Shown here piece by piece: positions 17,063 through 26,671 of a DNA stretch of 64,000 nt. The stretch is taken from contig CAWCJC010000009.1 of the NCBI GenBank assembly GCA_963795835.1, forward strand, positions 620,001 to 684,000, in the 5' to 3' direction. How positions within the stretch are numbered: position 1 is the stretch's first letter; every line of letters starts with the position of its first letter. A program made the position numbers and the translations under genes. This DNA is from JALYXI01 sp963795835 (GTDB lineage Bacteria > Acidobacteriota > Terriglobia > Bryobacterales > Bryobacteraceae). The notes below the pieces were generated by a model that did not search any database, was not told the origin of the DNA, and saw only the letters and a program-made list of their open reading frames with translations.

Positions 17063-20000
17063 ATGTTTGGAACAAAAACGACTGTTTTTGGATTGCTCTT
17101 GCTCTGCGCGCCGTTGGCGTGGACCCAGACGAGTAGCGGATCGCTCACCGGCACGGTGGTCGATTCACAAGGTGCGGCGATCGCGAATGCGGCTGTTGTC
17201 GCGATTGACAACGCCAAGCAGACGGAACAACGCACCGTTACGGAGTCCTCCGGGCGCTTCGCCTTTCCCACGCTTTCTCCCAGCACCTACGACATCTCGA
17301 TCGAAGCGAAAGGCTTTAAGAAGTATGAACTGAAGAACCAGGTTTTGAATTCGAACGACAATCTGGCACTCGGGTCGCTTACCATGCAGATCGGCTCGGA
17401 GACTCAGACGATTCAAGTTGAAGCGGTCGGCATCGAACTGAAGAGCGAAAGCGGCGAAAGATCGGAATCCATTGTCGGCAAGCAGCTGCAGAATACGCTG
17501 GTGAATAGCCGAAGCTATTTGGACCTGACGAAACTGATTCCGGGCGTGGTCAGCACGGTCAATCTGCAGACCGCAGGCCATGGCGGAGTCGGTTCCATTT
17601 CGGCTAATGGCGCGCGACAAAACCAGAACAACTTGACTTTGAACGGCATCGGCAACGTGGACACGGGAAACAATGGCGATCAGTTGGCCACCATTTCGCT
17701 CGATTCCGTCCAGGAGTTTCGTATCTTGACGTCGAATTACCAGGCGGAATATGGACGCTCTTCCGGGGCGCAGATCAGCGTGGTGACGAAATCCGGTTCG
17801 AGCCAGTTCCACGGTTCGGGATACCTGTTCCATCGCAATGAAGGTTTGAACGCCAACAACTGGAAGAACAATCGCGATGGCTTACCGCGCAACAAGTTCC
17901 GGTTCAACGACGCGGGCTACACCATTGGCGGCCCCATTTACGTGCCGAAGGTAGAAAACTACACCAGAAACAAGGCTTTCTTCTTCTGGAGCCAGGAGTA
18001 CCAGAACCAGCTCAAGCCGCAAGGAGCGCACAATTATACGGTTCCGACCGCGCTCGAGCGCCAGGGTGACTTTTCTCAAAGTGTGGACAAGAACGGCAAT
18101 CCCTACCCCTACATTCGCGATTACACCCTCAACCGGCCCTGCAGCGCTACCGATACATCGGGATGTTTTGCGGACAACGGCGTTCTGGGCCGCATCCCAA
18201 AGAGCCGGCTTTATCAGCCGGGCTTGAATATTCTCGGCGTGTATCCCTTGCCGAATGCCCAGCAAGCGCAGCGGAGCGGTTACAACCTGACTTCCCAGTT
18301 GCCGGATTCTTATCCCCGGCGGGAAGACCTGCTTCGTCTGGATTACAACCTGAACGAGAAAGTGCGGCTCTTCGGCCACTACGTGAACAACAATGACTCG
18401 GTGACCTCCTACTACGGCTCCTTCGTGTTGGGTTCGAATATTCCGAAAGTTCCCATCACCGATGCCCGTCCCGGACACAGCTGGGCTTTCGGAGCCACCG
18501 TGACTCCCTCGCCTACCATAGTCAACGAATTCACTGTGGGCAGCAGCCACAACCAGATCAATATTGACCCGGTGAACAACGGCTTAACGCGCGCGGCAAA
18601 CGGGCTGACAAACTTGAATGTGCTGTATCCGAACGCAATTCAGGGAGACTTCATTCCCAATTTGGGCTTCAATGGATCCCGCATCGCCAACACTGCGAGC
18701 TTCGGCACGAATAATGCTCCCTTCTTTAACTTCAACACCACGAAGGAATGGGTGGATAACTTGAGCAAGGTCTGGAGCAAGCATGTCGTCAAAGTTGGTC
18801 TTTATGTTCAATACAGCGCCAAGGACCAGACCAGCTTTGCAAATGCCAATGGAAGCTTCGACTTCTCCGACAACTCCTCAAACCCGTTTGATACACAATA
18901 TGGATTCGCGAACGCCGCCATCGGTGTTTACAACAGCTTTACCCAGGCCTCGCAATACGTAACCGGACACTACCGTTACCGCCAGACTGAGTTCTATGTC
19001 CAGGACACGTGGAAGGTGACACGGCGCCTTACCTTCGACTACGGGATGCGCTTCCAGTTAGTGGAACCTCAGTTCGATGCCGCGCAGCAGACATCGAATT
19101 TCTTCCCTGAGAAATACGACCGCTCAAAGCAGGTTTCGCTCTATCAGCCCGTCCTGGTCAACAACGTGAAACAGGCGCAAAACCCGGTGAACGGGCAACT
19201 CTCAACCGATATCTCACTGATCGGAAAAGTGGTGCCTGGTAGTGGAACTCAGTTTAACGGCGTCGTGCAGGCCGGCAATGGAACCAGCAAGTATCTGGTC
19301 AAGAACCGAGGTCTGCAATATGCTCCTCGGTTCGGCTTCGCTTATGACGTGACGGGTAAGCAGAACGGTCGTGGTCCGCGGCGGCGGCGGCATGTTCTAC
19401 GACCGTTTCCAGGGCAATGAAATCTTCGATGAACTCACCAACCCGCCCACAACAGTGCAGCCGACGTTGGTGCAGGGGCTGATTAGTCAGATCAATCCGG
19501 CCAACATCGTTCTTGCCCCTGTCGGACTGATCGGCCTCAGCGCCGATGGACATATACCCACCGTCTACAACTACAGCTTTGGCGTGGAATCGAGGCTCCC
19601 CTTTCAAGATTGTGCTGAACACCAGCTACGTTGGATCGCTCTCCCGGCATTTGCTGCAGAGTAAGAATTTCAACGCAATTCCCTACGGCACTACGTATCT
19701 CCCGCAGAATCAGGATCCGACCAAGGTTGCGTCCAGCCCCACCGCCGTTCTTGGATCGAATGCCTATGATGCGAATTTCGTTCGGCCCTATCCGGGCTTC
19801 GGCGACATTCAAGTCCATCAGTTTGGCGGCAGTTCAAATTACAACTCGCTCCAGGTTTCGGCAAACCGAAGATTCGAGCGAGGACTGTTGCTGGGTCTGG
19901 CTTATACCTGGAGCAAAGCGCTCGGCGTGGCGTCGGCTGACGGCGATTACATCCGCGTCGATAATCTTACCCGCTTTGCCAATTACGGTCCACTCAGCTT

Positions 20001-20610
20001 TGACCGGCGGCATAACCTGGTCATCAACTACGTTTACGATACGCCGAACGTAAGCTGGGCGAAGAACTTTGTCACCAAAGCCATCTTCAATGGTTGGCAG
20101 TTATCGGGAATCACCACGTTCGTAACCGGTACTCCGTTCGGCGTCGGTTTCAGCATTCCCGGTTCGACCAACCAGATCCTGACCGGATCCTACACAGAGG
20201 GAGCCCGGATACAAGTCACTGGGAATCCCAAAACCGGCTCGGATAATCCGTACTACCGTGTAAACTCCGCTGCTTTTGCGCCTCCCCAACCCGGGAATAT
20301 CGGCTTGGGCGCAGGTGTCAATTACCTTACCGGACCGGGAATCAATAACTGGGATATCTCGCTGCAGAAGCAGTTCTCGATCCGGGAGCGCATGACTCTC
20401 CAACTCCGAGGGGATACCTTCAACTCGTTCAATCACACGCAGTTCAGCGGAATCAATAGCACCATTAACTACACAAGCCTGACGAACCCAACAGTGACCA
20501 ACCTGCCTTTCCGGGCAGACGGCAGCGTGAATAACATCAATGGATTCGGCACCGTGAGCGGCGCGCGCGATCCGCGCATCATGCAGTTAGTGGTTCGGCT
20601 GGTGTTCTAA
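17063..20610 (+). CDS. TonB-dependent receptor with carboxypeptidase-regulatory-like domain, frame broken near 19370 and 19600
   Basis: Large outer-membrane receptor of the oar-like type common in Acidobacteriota. A signal peptide (about residues 1-21, ending PLAWTQ) is followed by a carboxypeptidase-regulatory-like domain (GSLTGTVVDSQGAAIANAAV, 24-108), a plug domain (about 125-235, with NGARQNQNNLTLNGIGNVD) and a long beta-barrel ending in LVVRLVF. Two breaks occur. Skipping one base just before 19371 joins TGKQNG to VVRGGGGMFYDRF, and skipping one C in the run 19598-19601 joins SFGVESRLP to FKIVLNTSYVGS. The joined protein has about 1181 residues. The substrate is unknown, probably oligo- or polysaccharide-derived. 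The end overlaps the stop of the convergent hydrolase. Confidence 0.88.
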
Positions 20611-21227
20611 AGTCCGGCGACGGCGGATTCCAACTCTTCAAGCGAACCGGCGAAGAAGTGATCCGCCGCCGGGATGTACATCAGGCGCTTCGGTTCCGCG
20701 AAGTTCTGGAACAGCAGATCCAACGCTTCGCGCGGGCCGAACTCGTCCACCGTACTTTGGATGAAAAGCTTGGATGTCGTACAGTGCGAGAGATACGTGT
20801 TGTCTTCGCGCCAGGTCGGGAAGCCGACCGCGATCAGACGCGAAGCCGTTCCCAGTTGGCAGCCCAGGCGCAGAATGATGCGGGAGCCGAAGGAGAAGCC
20901 GGCGAGCGAATACGGCAGATCGGGATAGCGTTCGCGCAACCAGTCCAGAGCGGCGCGCGCATCGTCGAGTTCGCCAATGGCTTCGTCGTACACGCCTTCG
21001 CTTCGGCCCACGCCGCGGAAGTTGAAGCGCAACACTACAGCTCCCGATTTGCGCAGACCGCGCGCCAGGCGATATACCACCTTGTTGTGCATTGTGCCGC
21101 CGTGCTTCGGATGCGGATGGCAGACCAGCACAGCCTCGCGCGGGGCACTCTCCTCCGGTTCCTCGAGTAGCGCCTCAAGCGCGCCCGCCGGACCCACAAT
21201 CGTATGAGCTTCGATTCGTCTTGCCAC
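20607..21227 (-). CDS. Alpha/beta hydrolase (COG2945 type)
   Basis: A 206-residue serine hydrolase. The conserved block CHPHPKHGGTMHNKVV (36-51), RFNFRGVGRSEG (67-78), nucleophile motif GFSFGS with S112, an acid near D161 and H190 (AADHFF) match the small cytosolic alpha/beta hydrolases of COG2945, whose substrates are unknown. A longer upstream frame exists, but it would lie across the 3' end of yajQ; the GTG at 21227 in VARRIEAHTI fits the fold and leaves a 13-nt gap after yajQ. Last gene of the apparent lpxC-to-hydrolase operon. Confidence 0.83.
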   Translation of the reverse strand: MARRIEAHTIVGPAGALEALLEEPEESAPREAVLVCHPHPKHGGTMHNKVVYRLARGLRKSGAVVLRFNFRGVGRSEGVYDEAIGELDDARAALDWLRERYPDLPYSLAGFSFGSRIILRLGCQLGTASRLIAVGFPTWREDNTYLSHCTTSKLFIQSTVDEFGPREALDLLFQNFAEPKRLMYIPAADHFFAGSLEELESAVAGL

Positions 21228-21240
21228 TAACCGGGGGCCA

Positions 21241-21741
21241 CTAGTTCGTGCGGAAGTTAATGAACTGCAGATCGAGCTTGAAGTCCTGCGAACGCAGGAA
21301 GGCGATCGCCTGTTGCAGAGTGTCGCGGTCCTTACCGCTGACCCGCACCAGGTCGCCATTGATGGCGGCTTGAATTTTGAGCTTGCTTTCTTTCAGTGCT
21401 TTGACGATCTCCTTGGCTTTGTCCGAAGGGATGCCGGACTGGAGCGTGACTTCCTGCTTCACACTGTTGCCGGAGGCCGGGATGATGGGACCGTAGGTAA
21501 AGCCTTTGAGCGAAACCTTGCGTTTCACCAGCTTGCCTTCCAGGATTTCGATGACGGCCTTGAGCTTGTAATCGTCCGCGCTGGCCAGCACCAGCTTCTT
21601 ATCTTTCTCATTGAGCTCGATCGAGGACTTCGAGTCCTTCAAATCGTAGCGGGTAATCAGCTCTTTCTGAGCCTGTTGGACGGCGTTGAGGACTTCCGGC
21701 ATCTCGAGCTCGGAAACGACGTCGAAACTGTTATCGGGCAT
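21241..21741 (-). CDS. yajQ: YajQ family nucleotide-binding protein
   Basis: A 166-residue protein of the YajQ family, two ferredoxin-like domains; some members bind cyclic di-GMP and act as transcription co-regulators. Recognisable are NSFDVVSELEMPEVLNAVQQA at the N-terminus, the ELNEKDKKL block, ASGNSVKQEV, and the terminal SQDFKLDLQFINFR. The gene overlaps the response-regulator gene by 11 nt, making functional linkage to signalling plausible but unproven. Confidence 0.93.
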   Translation of the reverse strand: MPDNSFDVVSELEMPEVLNAVQQAQKELITRYDLKDSKSSIELNEKDKKLVLASADDYKLKAVIEILEGKLVKRKVSLKGFTYGPIIPASGNSVKQEVTLQSGIPSDKAKEIVKALKESKLKIQAAINGDLVRVSGKDRDTLQQAIAFLRSQDFKLDLQFINFRTN

Positions 21742-22258
21742 ATGGTTTCAGAGTAAGCGACTCGATGACCTTTTCGGTAATCCGGTCGGTGAGCGAGGGA
21801 AGCGCGTGATCGAGTGCCAGGACTACGGCGGCGCGAATCTGTTCGGGGTCAAGCACGACGACGCCCCGGCCCGGACGCTGCGGCGCGGCCTGTTGATGAG
21901 GAGCGTTCGCTTTGGCAAGCGACGCTTCGTGAAGCAGGGCGCTCGCCTCAAACGGCTTCTTGAGCGTGGCATCCGCCCCCGAACTTTTCACTTCCGCATC
22001 GTCAAAGGGTTCCACCGCGCCGGCGGTAAGAATCACACGCGTTCCGGGTTGTTCCGCTTTGACATAGCGGCAGATATCGTACCCGGTTGCGCCCGGCATG
22101 GAGATATCGGCAATCACAAGCGCGGGTACGGAATCCTTGAGGCGCAGCAAGGCGGTCGCGCCATCGGAGACGGTCACCACTTCCCAACCTTCTTCGCGCA
22201 GCAGGCGTTCGCCCATGCGCTGTGAGTGCGGACTGTCGTCTGCCAGCAGCGCCCGCAT
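21731..22258 (-). CDS. Response regulator receiver protein
   Basis: A 175-residue protein with an N-terminal receiver domain (1-118): acidic pair D7-D8, phospho-acceptor D51 in VIADISMPG, T78 and K101 in LKKPF. The C-terminal 55 residues (about 120-175) contain no known DNA-binding output domain, only a short alpha-helical segment (DPEQIRAAVVLALDHALPSLTDRITEKV), so it probably signals through protein contacts. Its ATG overlaps the bamD stop as TAATG. No histidine kinase is nearby. Confidence 0.87.
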   Translation of the reverse strand: MRALLADDSPHSQRMGERLLREEGWEVVTVSDGATALLRLKDSVPALVIADISMPGATGYDICRYVKAEQPGTRVILTAGAVEPFDDAEVKSSGADATLKKPFEASALLHEASLAKANAPHQQAAPQRPGRGVVVLDPEQIRAAVVLALDHALPSLTDRITEKVIESLTLKPYAR

Positions 22259-23610
22259 TACTGGGGCGTCTTAACGGTAGGTTGGGCGGCTGCTGCTGCC
22301 TGCTCCTGCTTCGAGAGCTTCTTCTTTTTCTTTGGCTTGGTGACGATGTTAGGCCGGTTGGTGGGGAGAGGCTGTTGGGAGGCAGCAACCTCGGCCCCGG
22401 GAGCGGGAGCTGTTGCGGGAGCTGCTCCGGGAGCCGTTGCAGGCGCCGCAGCGGCAGCCGCTTCCGCATTGGCTACCGTAGGCGCGGCTGGATTCTGGCG
22501 CGCGTCGGGTTTCGAATCGATGTCGGTAGCGTTCGGGTTTACGGTAACGCCCACATCGGAGGAGGTCGCACCGCCGCCGGTTCCGCCGCCGATCCCAGTC
22601 GCCGCAACCGCGGGAACGCTGACGGGCGTGGGCGGACGCATAGCGGTCATCGCGGGAGTGCCGGTCTTCGCGGCGGTGTTTGTTTCCGGACCGCGCTTGA
22701 AGATGCTCATGGCGTTGTGCATCATGCCGTTCTTCCGGAAGTTTTCCTGCTCGTACTTCATGCGCGCAATCGCCGCGGGGTCGGAGGCGGGGACGGGGCG
22801 CTTCAGTGCGGTCAACCGTTCTTTGGCCTCATCGGCATGGTCGCTCAGGGGGTAATCTTTGACGATGCGGGAGTAATCCTCCGCGGCCTGATTTTCGAAG
22901 CGGTCCCCCATTTTCTCGAAGGATTCGCCGGCCTGCCAGAGTGCGTCGGGAGCGCCGCTATAGAGAGGGTATTGATCCGCCACGAAAGAGAGCCGGTTCG
23001 CGGCTGCGGGGTAAGCGCCCTTTGAATGATAAAAGCTGCCGGTCATAAATTCTTTCTCGGCCAGCACTTCCTGGGTATTGCGGAGCATCTGCTGCGCTTG
23101 GGGAACGTATTTGCTGTTCGGAAACTGGGTGACCAGCACCTTGCACTCGTCCTCGGCGCGAATGGCCTGGTTCGAATCGCGGTCTACTTTTTCCATCTGC
23201 TTGTAATGGATCTGGCAGACCTTCCACTGCGATTCCGCAGCTTCCTCCATGTTCGGATAGAACAGGATGAAGTCTTTGTATTCGGCTTCGGCTTGCGCCA
23301 GGCCGTGGGATCCGCCTTCGCGGTACCAGGAATCGGCGATGGCGAGTTTGGCCTTGGCGAGATATTCACTGGTGTCGTAGGTGTTGATCAGCGTATTGAG
23401 AGTGAGGCGGGCGACCTCATAGCGGCCGCGTTCCACATCGCCAATAGCGCGATCGAAGAGGACTTTATCGGGCTGCAGAGTGTCCTTGGTGATCGGGTTT
23501 TCGTACTTTTTCTTTTTAAAAATGCCTGCGTTACTGACGAGCACGCCAGCCAAGGCAAGCACCAGGACGCGGGCGAAAGTAGAAGAGTGGCGCATTTGAG
23601 TAGAGTTCAT
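22258..23610 (-). CDS. bamD: BamD-like outer-membrane assembly protein with Ala/Pro-rich tail
   Basis: TPR scaffold of the outer-membrane protein assembly machine. After the hydrophobic N-terminus (LVLALAGVLVSNAGIF, 15-30) comes KKKKYENPITKDTLQPDKVLF and five TPR-like repeats to about residue 275 (YEVARLTLNTLIN, DFILFYPNMEEAAES, VLVTQFPNSKYVPQA, LSFVADQYPLYSGA, RIVKDYPLSDHADEA), the YfiO/BamD pattern. Residues 300-450 are low-complexity Ala/Pro/Thr with a KPKKKKKLSK stretch. Unlike usual BamD, no lipobox cysteine is visible in the N-terminus, so lipid anchoring is doubtful. Thirty-six nt after rpe, overlapping the response regulator. Confidence 0.8.
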   Translation of the reverse strand: MNSTQMRHSSTFARVLVLALAGVLVSNAGIFKKKKYENPITKDTLQPDKVLFDRAIGDVERGRYEVARLTLNTLINTYDTSEYLAKAKLAIADSWYREGGSHGLAQAEAEYKDFILFYPNMEEAAESQWKVCQIHYKQMEKVDRDSNQAIRAEDECKVLVTQFPNSKYVPQAQQMLRNTQEVLAEKEFMTGSFYHSKGAYPAAANRLSFVADQYPLYSGAPDALWQAGESFEKMGDRFENQAAEDYSRIVKDYPLSDHADEAKERLTALKRPVPASDPAAIARMKYEQENFRKNGMMHNAMSIFKRGPETNTAAKTGTPAMTAMRPPTPVSVPAVAATGIGGGTGGGATSSDVGVTVNPNATDIDSKPDARQNPAAPTVANAEAAAAAAPATAPGAAPATAPAPGAEVAASQQPLPTNRPNIVTKPKKKKKLSKQEQAAAAAQPTVKTPQ

Positions 23611-23646
23611 GAGGCAGATGCAGAGCCGTTCGGTAAATTTCTCATT

Positions 23647-24321
23647 TCAGGCGTGGACAGCCGTGGCCGAGCTCGCGAGTTGTTGCAATTCTTTCACAGT
23701 TCTGGCGGGATCGGCACTGTGGAAGACGGCGGATCCAGCCACCAGCCAGTCGCAGCCGGCCCGTACGATTTCCTCAACGTTTTTGGCAGAAACGCCGCCA
23801 TCGATCTGAATTGCGAAACGAAGTCTCCGCTCTTCGCGAATGCGATGGAGCGCGCGGACTTTGTTCAGGCTGTTCGGAATAAACTGCTGGGCTTCGAAGC
23901 CCGGGTTGACACTCATCACCAGGACATAGTCGACAAAATCCAGAACATCCTCAAGAGTGGAGACCGGGGTACCGGGATTCAACACCACGCCCGCTTTCTT
24001 GCCGTGCTCCTGAATCAGGCGGAGCGTGCGGTCCAGATGAACGCAGGCTTCCTGGTGAACCGACATCTGATCGGCGCCGGCTTCAGCGAAGAGGGGCACA
24101 TAACGCTCGGGATTCTCAATCATGCAGTGGAGATCGAGCGTGAGATTGGTAATCTTCCGGATGCTCTTGACCACCGGCGGACCCATGGTCAAATTCGGAA
24201 CGAAGTGCCCGTCCATGATGTCGACATGGAGGAGGGAGATGCCGGCCTGTTCCACGCGGCCAATATCCTCTGCGAGCCTGGCGAAATCGGCGGACAGGAT
24301 TGAGGGAACAATCTGTGCCAT
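23647..24321 (-). CDS. rpe: Ribulose-phosphate 3-epimerase
   Basis: Interconverts ribulose 5-phosphate and xylulose 5-phosphate. The 224-residue TIM barrel shows PSILSADFARL (catalytic D near residue 11), HVDIMDGHFVPNLTMGP (metal and substrate residues), DLHCMIENP, VLNPGTPVSTLEDV, VMSVNPGFEAQQFIP and QIDGGVSAKN. All family signatures are present at normal length. It is 25 nt after rsmB in the same direction. Confidence 0.95.
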   Translation of the reverse strand: MAQIVPSILSADFARLAEDIGRVEQAGISLLHVDIMDGHFVPNLTMGPPVVKSIRKITNLTLDLHCMIENPERYVPLFAEAGADQMSVHQEACVHLDRTLRLIQEHGKKAGVVLNPGTPVSTLEDVLDFVDYVLVMSVNPGFEAQQFIPNSLNKVRALHRIREERRLRFAIQIDGGVSAKNVEEIVRAGCDWLVAGSAVFHSADPARTVKELQQLASSATAVHA

Positions 24322-24346
24322 TTACAACCTCTTCAACATAACATGC

Positions 24347-25447
24347 TCACTCTAAGATCGCGGCGAAAAACCCGTCTCCGGGATCGCGGCCGGGCAGACG
24401 GCGCAGGGTGCGGAGAACGCGGGAAGACGCCACGGTCTCGACCACACGCTCATTTTCCTCCGGCTCCAGAGAACAGGTGGAATACACCAGCCGTCCGCCC
24501 GGTTTGAGGGCCGCGAGCGCGTTTTCAAGAATGGTGCATTGTGTGTGGAAATGGCGGATGAAGTCCGGTTTGACCACGCGCCACTTGATTTCCGGGTTGT
24601 GCAGGATTGTGCCTGTACCGGAGCATGGGGCATCTACCAGGATTCGGTCAAACGAAGCCAAAAAGGGCAGAGGGCGGCGCGCGTCGAGCACCAGTTTCGG
24701 TTCCGGGACGGTTTGGAGCCGGGAGTAGCTCACGTCCGCCGCCACCGTCCAGGCGCCTGAATCTTTCAATTGCGCGGTCTTGTTCCCGGGCGCGGCGCAA
24801 AGATCCAAAACGCGGTGAGTCGGGTTCGCCTCAAGCAGCGGGACGATGGACTGCGAACCAATATCCTGAATTCGCGCGCCAGCGGGCGGCTCCTGCCCAT
24901 GTTCCAGTTCAAGGCAGCCGGACCCGGGGACATAAGCGTAGCGCCGGGGGATTTCGAGCGCCTGGGCGGCAATCCCTTCAGCGGCTTCGGTACCGAACTG
25001 CCGCTCCCACCGGCCGAGGAGCCATTCGGGGCAGGAGAGCGCGGTGGCGCGGTCCGGCCACTCGACTTCGAGGTCCCCCGCTTTGCGCAGAATCGCATTC
25101 ACCAGGCCGGCAGCGGACCGTTTCGGGCCCCGTTTCACCAGATCCACGCTTTCGGAGACGGCGGCGTGTGGGGGAATCCGGTCCAGGTATCGTAACTGGT
25201 AAATTCCCATGCGCAGCGCGGCCAAGACTTCGGAGTCTAATTTCGTGACCGGTTTGCCGGAGAGACGGCCGATGATGAAATCAAGCTGAGCGCGGACGCG
25301 GAGTACGCCCAGGACGATCGTGGCGGCGAGGCCAGCGTCGCGGGAGGAGAGGGGAGCGGACTGTTGGGCGAGGAGGTCCGCGGCGAAGCCGCCCTTTTCA
25401 ACGTCGAGAAGGATGCGGAAGGCAAGCGTGCGGGAGGGGGCGATCAA
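24347..25447 (-). CDS. rsmB: 16S rRNA (cytosine-C5)-methyltransferase RsmB
   Basis: Methylates C967 of 16S rRNA (E. coli numbering). The 366-residue protein has an N-terminal NusB-like RNA-binding domain (about 1-125) and a SAM methyltransferase domain with LDLCAAPGNKTAQL, the motif IV cysteine in DAPCSGTG and the motif VI catalytic cysteine in YSTCSLEPEENE. It is shorter than the 429-residue E. coli protein. Start is a TTG at 25447. Upstream lie a 54-nt gap and the small basic ORF that follows lpxC. Confidence 0.92.
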   Translation of the reverse strand: MIAPSRTLAFRILLDVEKGGFAADLLAQQSAPLSSRDAGLAATIVLGVLRVRAQLDFIIGRLSGKPVTKLDSEVLAALRMGIYQLRYLDRIPPHAAVSESVDLVKRGPKRSAAGLVNAILRKAGDLEVEWPDRATALSCPEWLLGRWERQFGTEAAEGIAAQALEIPRRYAYVPGSGCLELEHGQEPPAGARIQDIGSQSIVPLLEANPTHRVLDLCAAPGNKTAQLKDSGAWTVAADVSYSRLQTVPEPKLVLDARRPLPFLASFDRILVDAPCSGTGTILHNPEIKWRVVKPDFIRHFHTQCTILENALAALKPGGRLVYSTCSLEPEENERVVETVASSRVLRTLRRLPGRDPGDGFFAAILE

Positions 25448-25501
25448 AGTTTAGTTTGGTTGTGGGCTGGCTGGGAGTCTCTGGAGCTGTTGTTGGAAAG
25501 T

Positions 25502-25649
25502 TTAAGGTTCGGAAAAATCGGGTTTGTGTTTCGGTTTGCGGTCCTGCTTCGGAGTAATCACCTTTTGAGCCGGTACTTTGCCTACGCGTTCTCTTGCCAG
25601 CTTTTTGACTTCTTTGGTGGGGTTGAAATTTTGCTTCCTGGATAGCCAC
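25502..25649 (-). CDS. Small basic hypothetical protein after lpxC, probable frame error
   Basis: Reconstruction of a 48-residue, lysine-rich protein. A GTG at 25649, 2 nt after the lpxC stop, opens AIQEAKF; skipping one T of the TTT run near 25630 continues as NPTKEVKKLARERVGKVPAQ and ends in KHKPDFSEP at 25502. The second part is plainly protein-like in composition and lies in an operon gap, but in its own frame it has no start codon, which is why I suspect a one-base insertion. I recall no characterised function. An alternative is that it is non-coding sequence between lpxC and rsmB. Confidence 0.45.
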
Positions 25650-25651
25650 TT

Positions 25652-26542
25652 TCAGGACACCAGCGCGTGCGCGACCCGGGTGGCTAGCTGGTCGAAAGAG
25701 AGAATTTCATAGACCGTAGGGTCCGACATGATTTTCGTCACCAGCGCGGCATGCATGGCGTGACCGGCGCGCTCGGCGATGACATGCCCCAGCAGCGGCT
25801 TGCCGAGCAGAGCCAAGTCCCCGATCAAATCCAGCGCCTTGTGGCGGCAGCATTCGTCTTTAAAACGGAGACCGCCTGCGTTCAGGACGCTAGTGCGGTC
25901 GAAGCAGACGGCATTTTCGAGCGTGGCTCCGCGAATGAGCCCCATGTTGCGCATTGCGTCGAGTTCGTATTCAAAGCCAAACGTGCGGGCCGGGGCAATG
26001 CGTTCGGCATAGCGTTCGGGAGTCACTTCCATTTCGAGGGCCTGTTTGCCCACCATCGGGTGATCGAAATGCACATCGCAGGTAAGGCGAAAGCTGTCGT
26101 CGGGAAGGATCGAAATGCGCTTGCCGCGGTCTTCGACGGAGATCGGGCGCTTGATGCGCAGGTAGCGGCGCTTGCGGCGGTATTCCTTTCGGCCGGCTTC
26201 GCGAATCAGTTCGACAAAGGGCTGGCCGCTGCCATCGAGGATCGGTACTTCCAGGTTGTCGATTTCAATGTAGGCATTGTCGATGCCCAGGCTGTAAAAG
26301 GTGCTGAGCAGGTGTTCCGTGGTGGAAATAAGAACACCGCTCCGCATCAGGCTGGTCGCGTAACTGACGCGCGCCACATGCTTCCAGAGCGCAGGGATGG
26401 GAAAGTTGTCCAAATCCGATCGCAGAAAAACGATTCCCGTCGAGACCGGCGCGGGAGTGACCCGGATTTTCACCGGCACGCCACTATGAAGCCCGACTCC
26501 CGAGATTTCGACGGCCCGTTGGACCGTAGTTTCAAACCGCAA
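25652..26542 (-). CDS. lpxC: UDP-3-O-acyl-N-acetylglucosamine deacetylase
   Basis: Zinc deacetylase of the committed step of lipid A synthesis, so the organism should make an LPS-type outer membrane. The 296-residue product has the zinc ligands H77 (STTEHLLS), H234 and D238 (HKALDLIGD), the catalytic H261 (ERAGHAMH) and the YIEIDNLEVPILDGSG block. First recognised gene of a minus-strand operon that continues through rsmB, rpe, bamD, a response regulator, yajQ and a hydrolase. Divergent from polA across about 130 bp containing a TATAAT box. Confidence 0.95.
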   Translation of the reverse strand: MRFETTVQRAVEISGVGLHSGVPVKIRVTPAPVSTGIVFLRSDLDNFPIPALWKHVARVSYATSLMRSGVLISTTEHLLSTFYSLGIDNAYIEIDNLEVPILDGSGQPFVELIREAGRKEYRRKRRYLRIKRPISVEDRGKRISILPDDSFRLTCDVHFDHPMVGKQALEMEVTPERYAERIAPARTFGFEYELDAMRNMGLIRGATLENAVCFDRTSVLNAGGLRFKDECCRHKALDLIGDLALLGKPLLGHVIAERAGHAMHAALVTKIMSDPTVYEILSFDQLATRVAHALVS

Positions 26543-26607
26543 GGAGCCGCACCGTCATTACACACTTTCGTTGCAATCCGTAAACCGAACTGTAAATCAT
26601 TGATTCC

Positions 26608-26613
26608 ATTATA
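26608..26613 (-). promoter_or_regulatory. Candidate -10 element for the lpxC operon
   Basis: A perfect TATAAT on the minus strand lies 66 bp upstream of the lpxC ATG. No good -35 hexamer sits at 16-18 nt; the nearest TTGCAC-like hexamer is 24 nt away. The call rests on the -10 match and position only. Confidence 0.4.
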
Positions 26614-26671
26614 AAGCGCGGCACGGGTGTAGCGTTTGTGCAACACTCTGCCGCTCGGCTTGTGGTTTATG

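Noticed and set aside
23026..24303. 425-codon plus-strand frame over bamD and rpe
   Set aside because: Both minus-strand genes have clear motifs; this frame has no recognisable domain.
25639..25660. Read-through of the lpxC TGA into the small downstream ORF
   Set aside because: LpxC ends at a normal length, and the downstream peptide can be explained by its own start plus a one-base insertion. No UGA recoding signal was seen.
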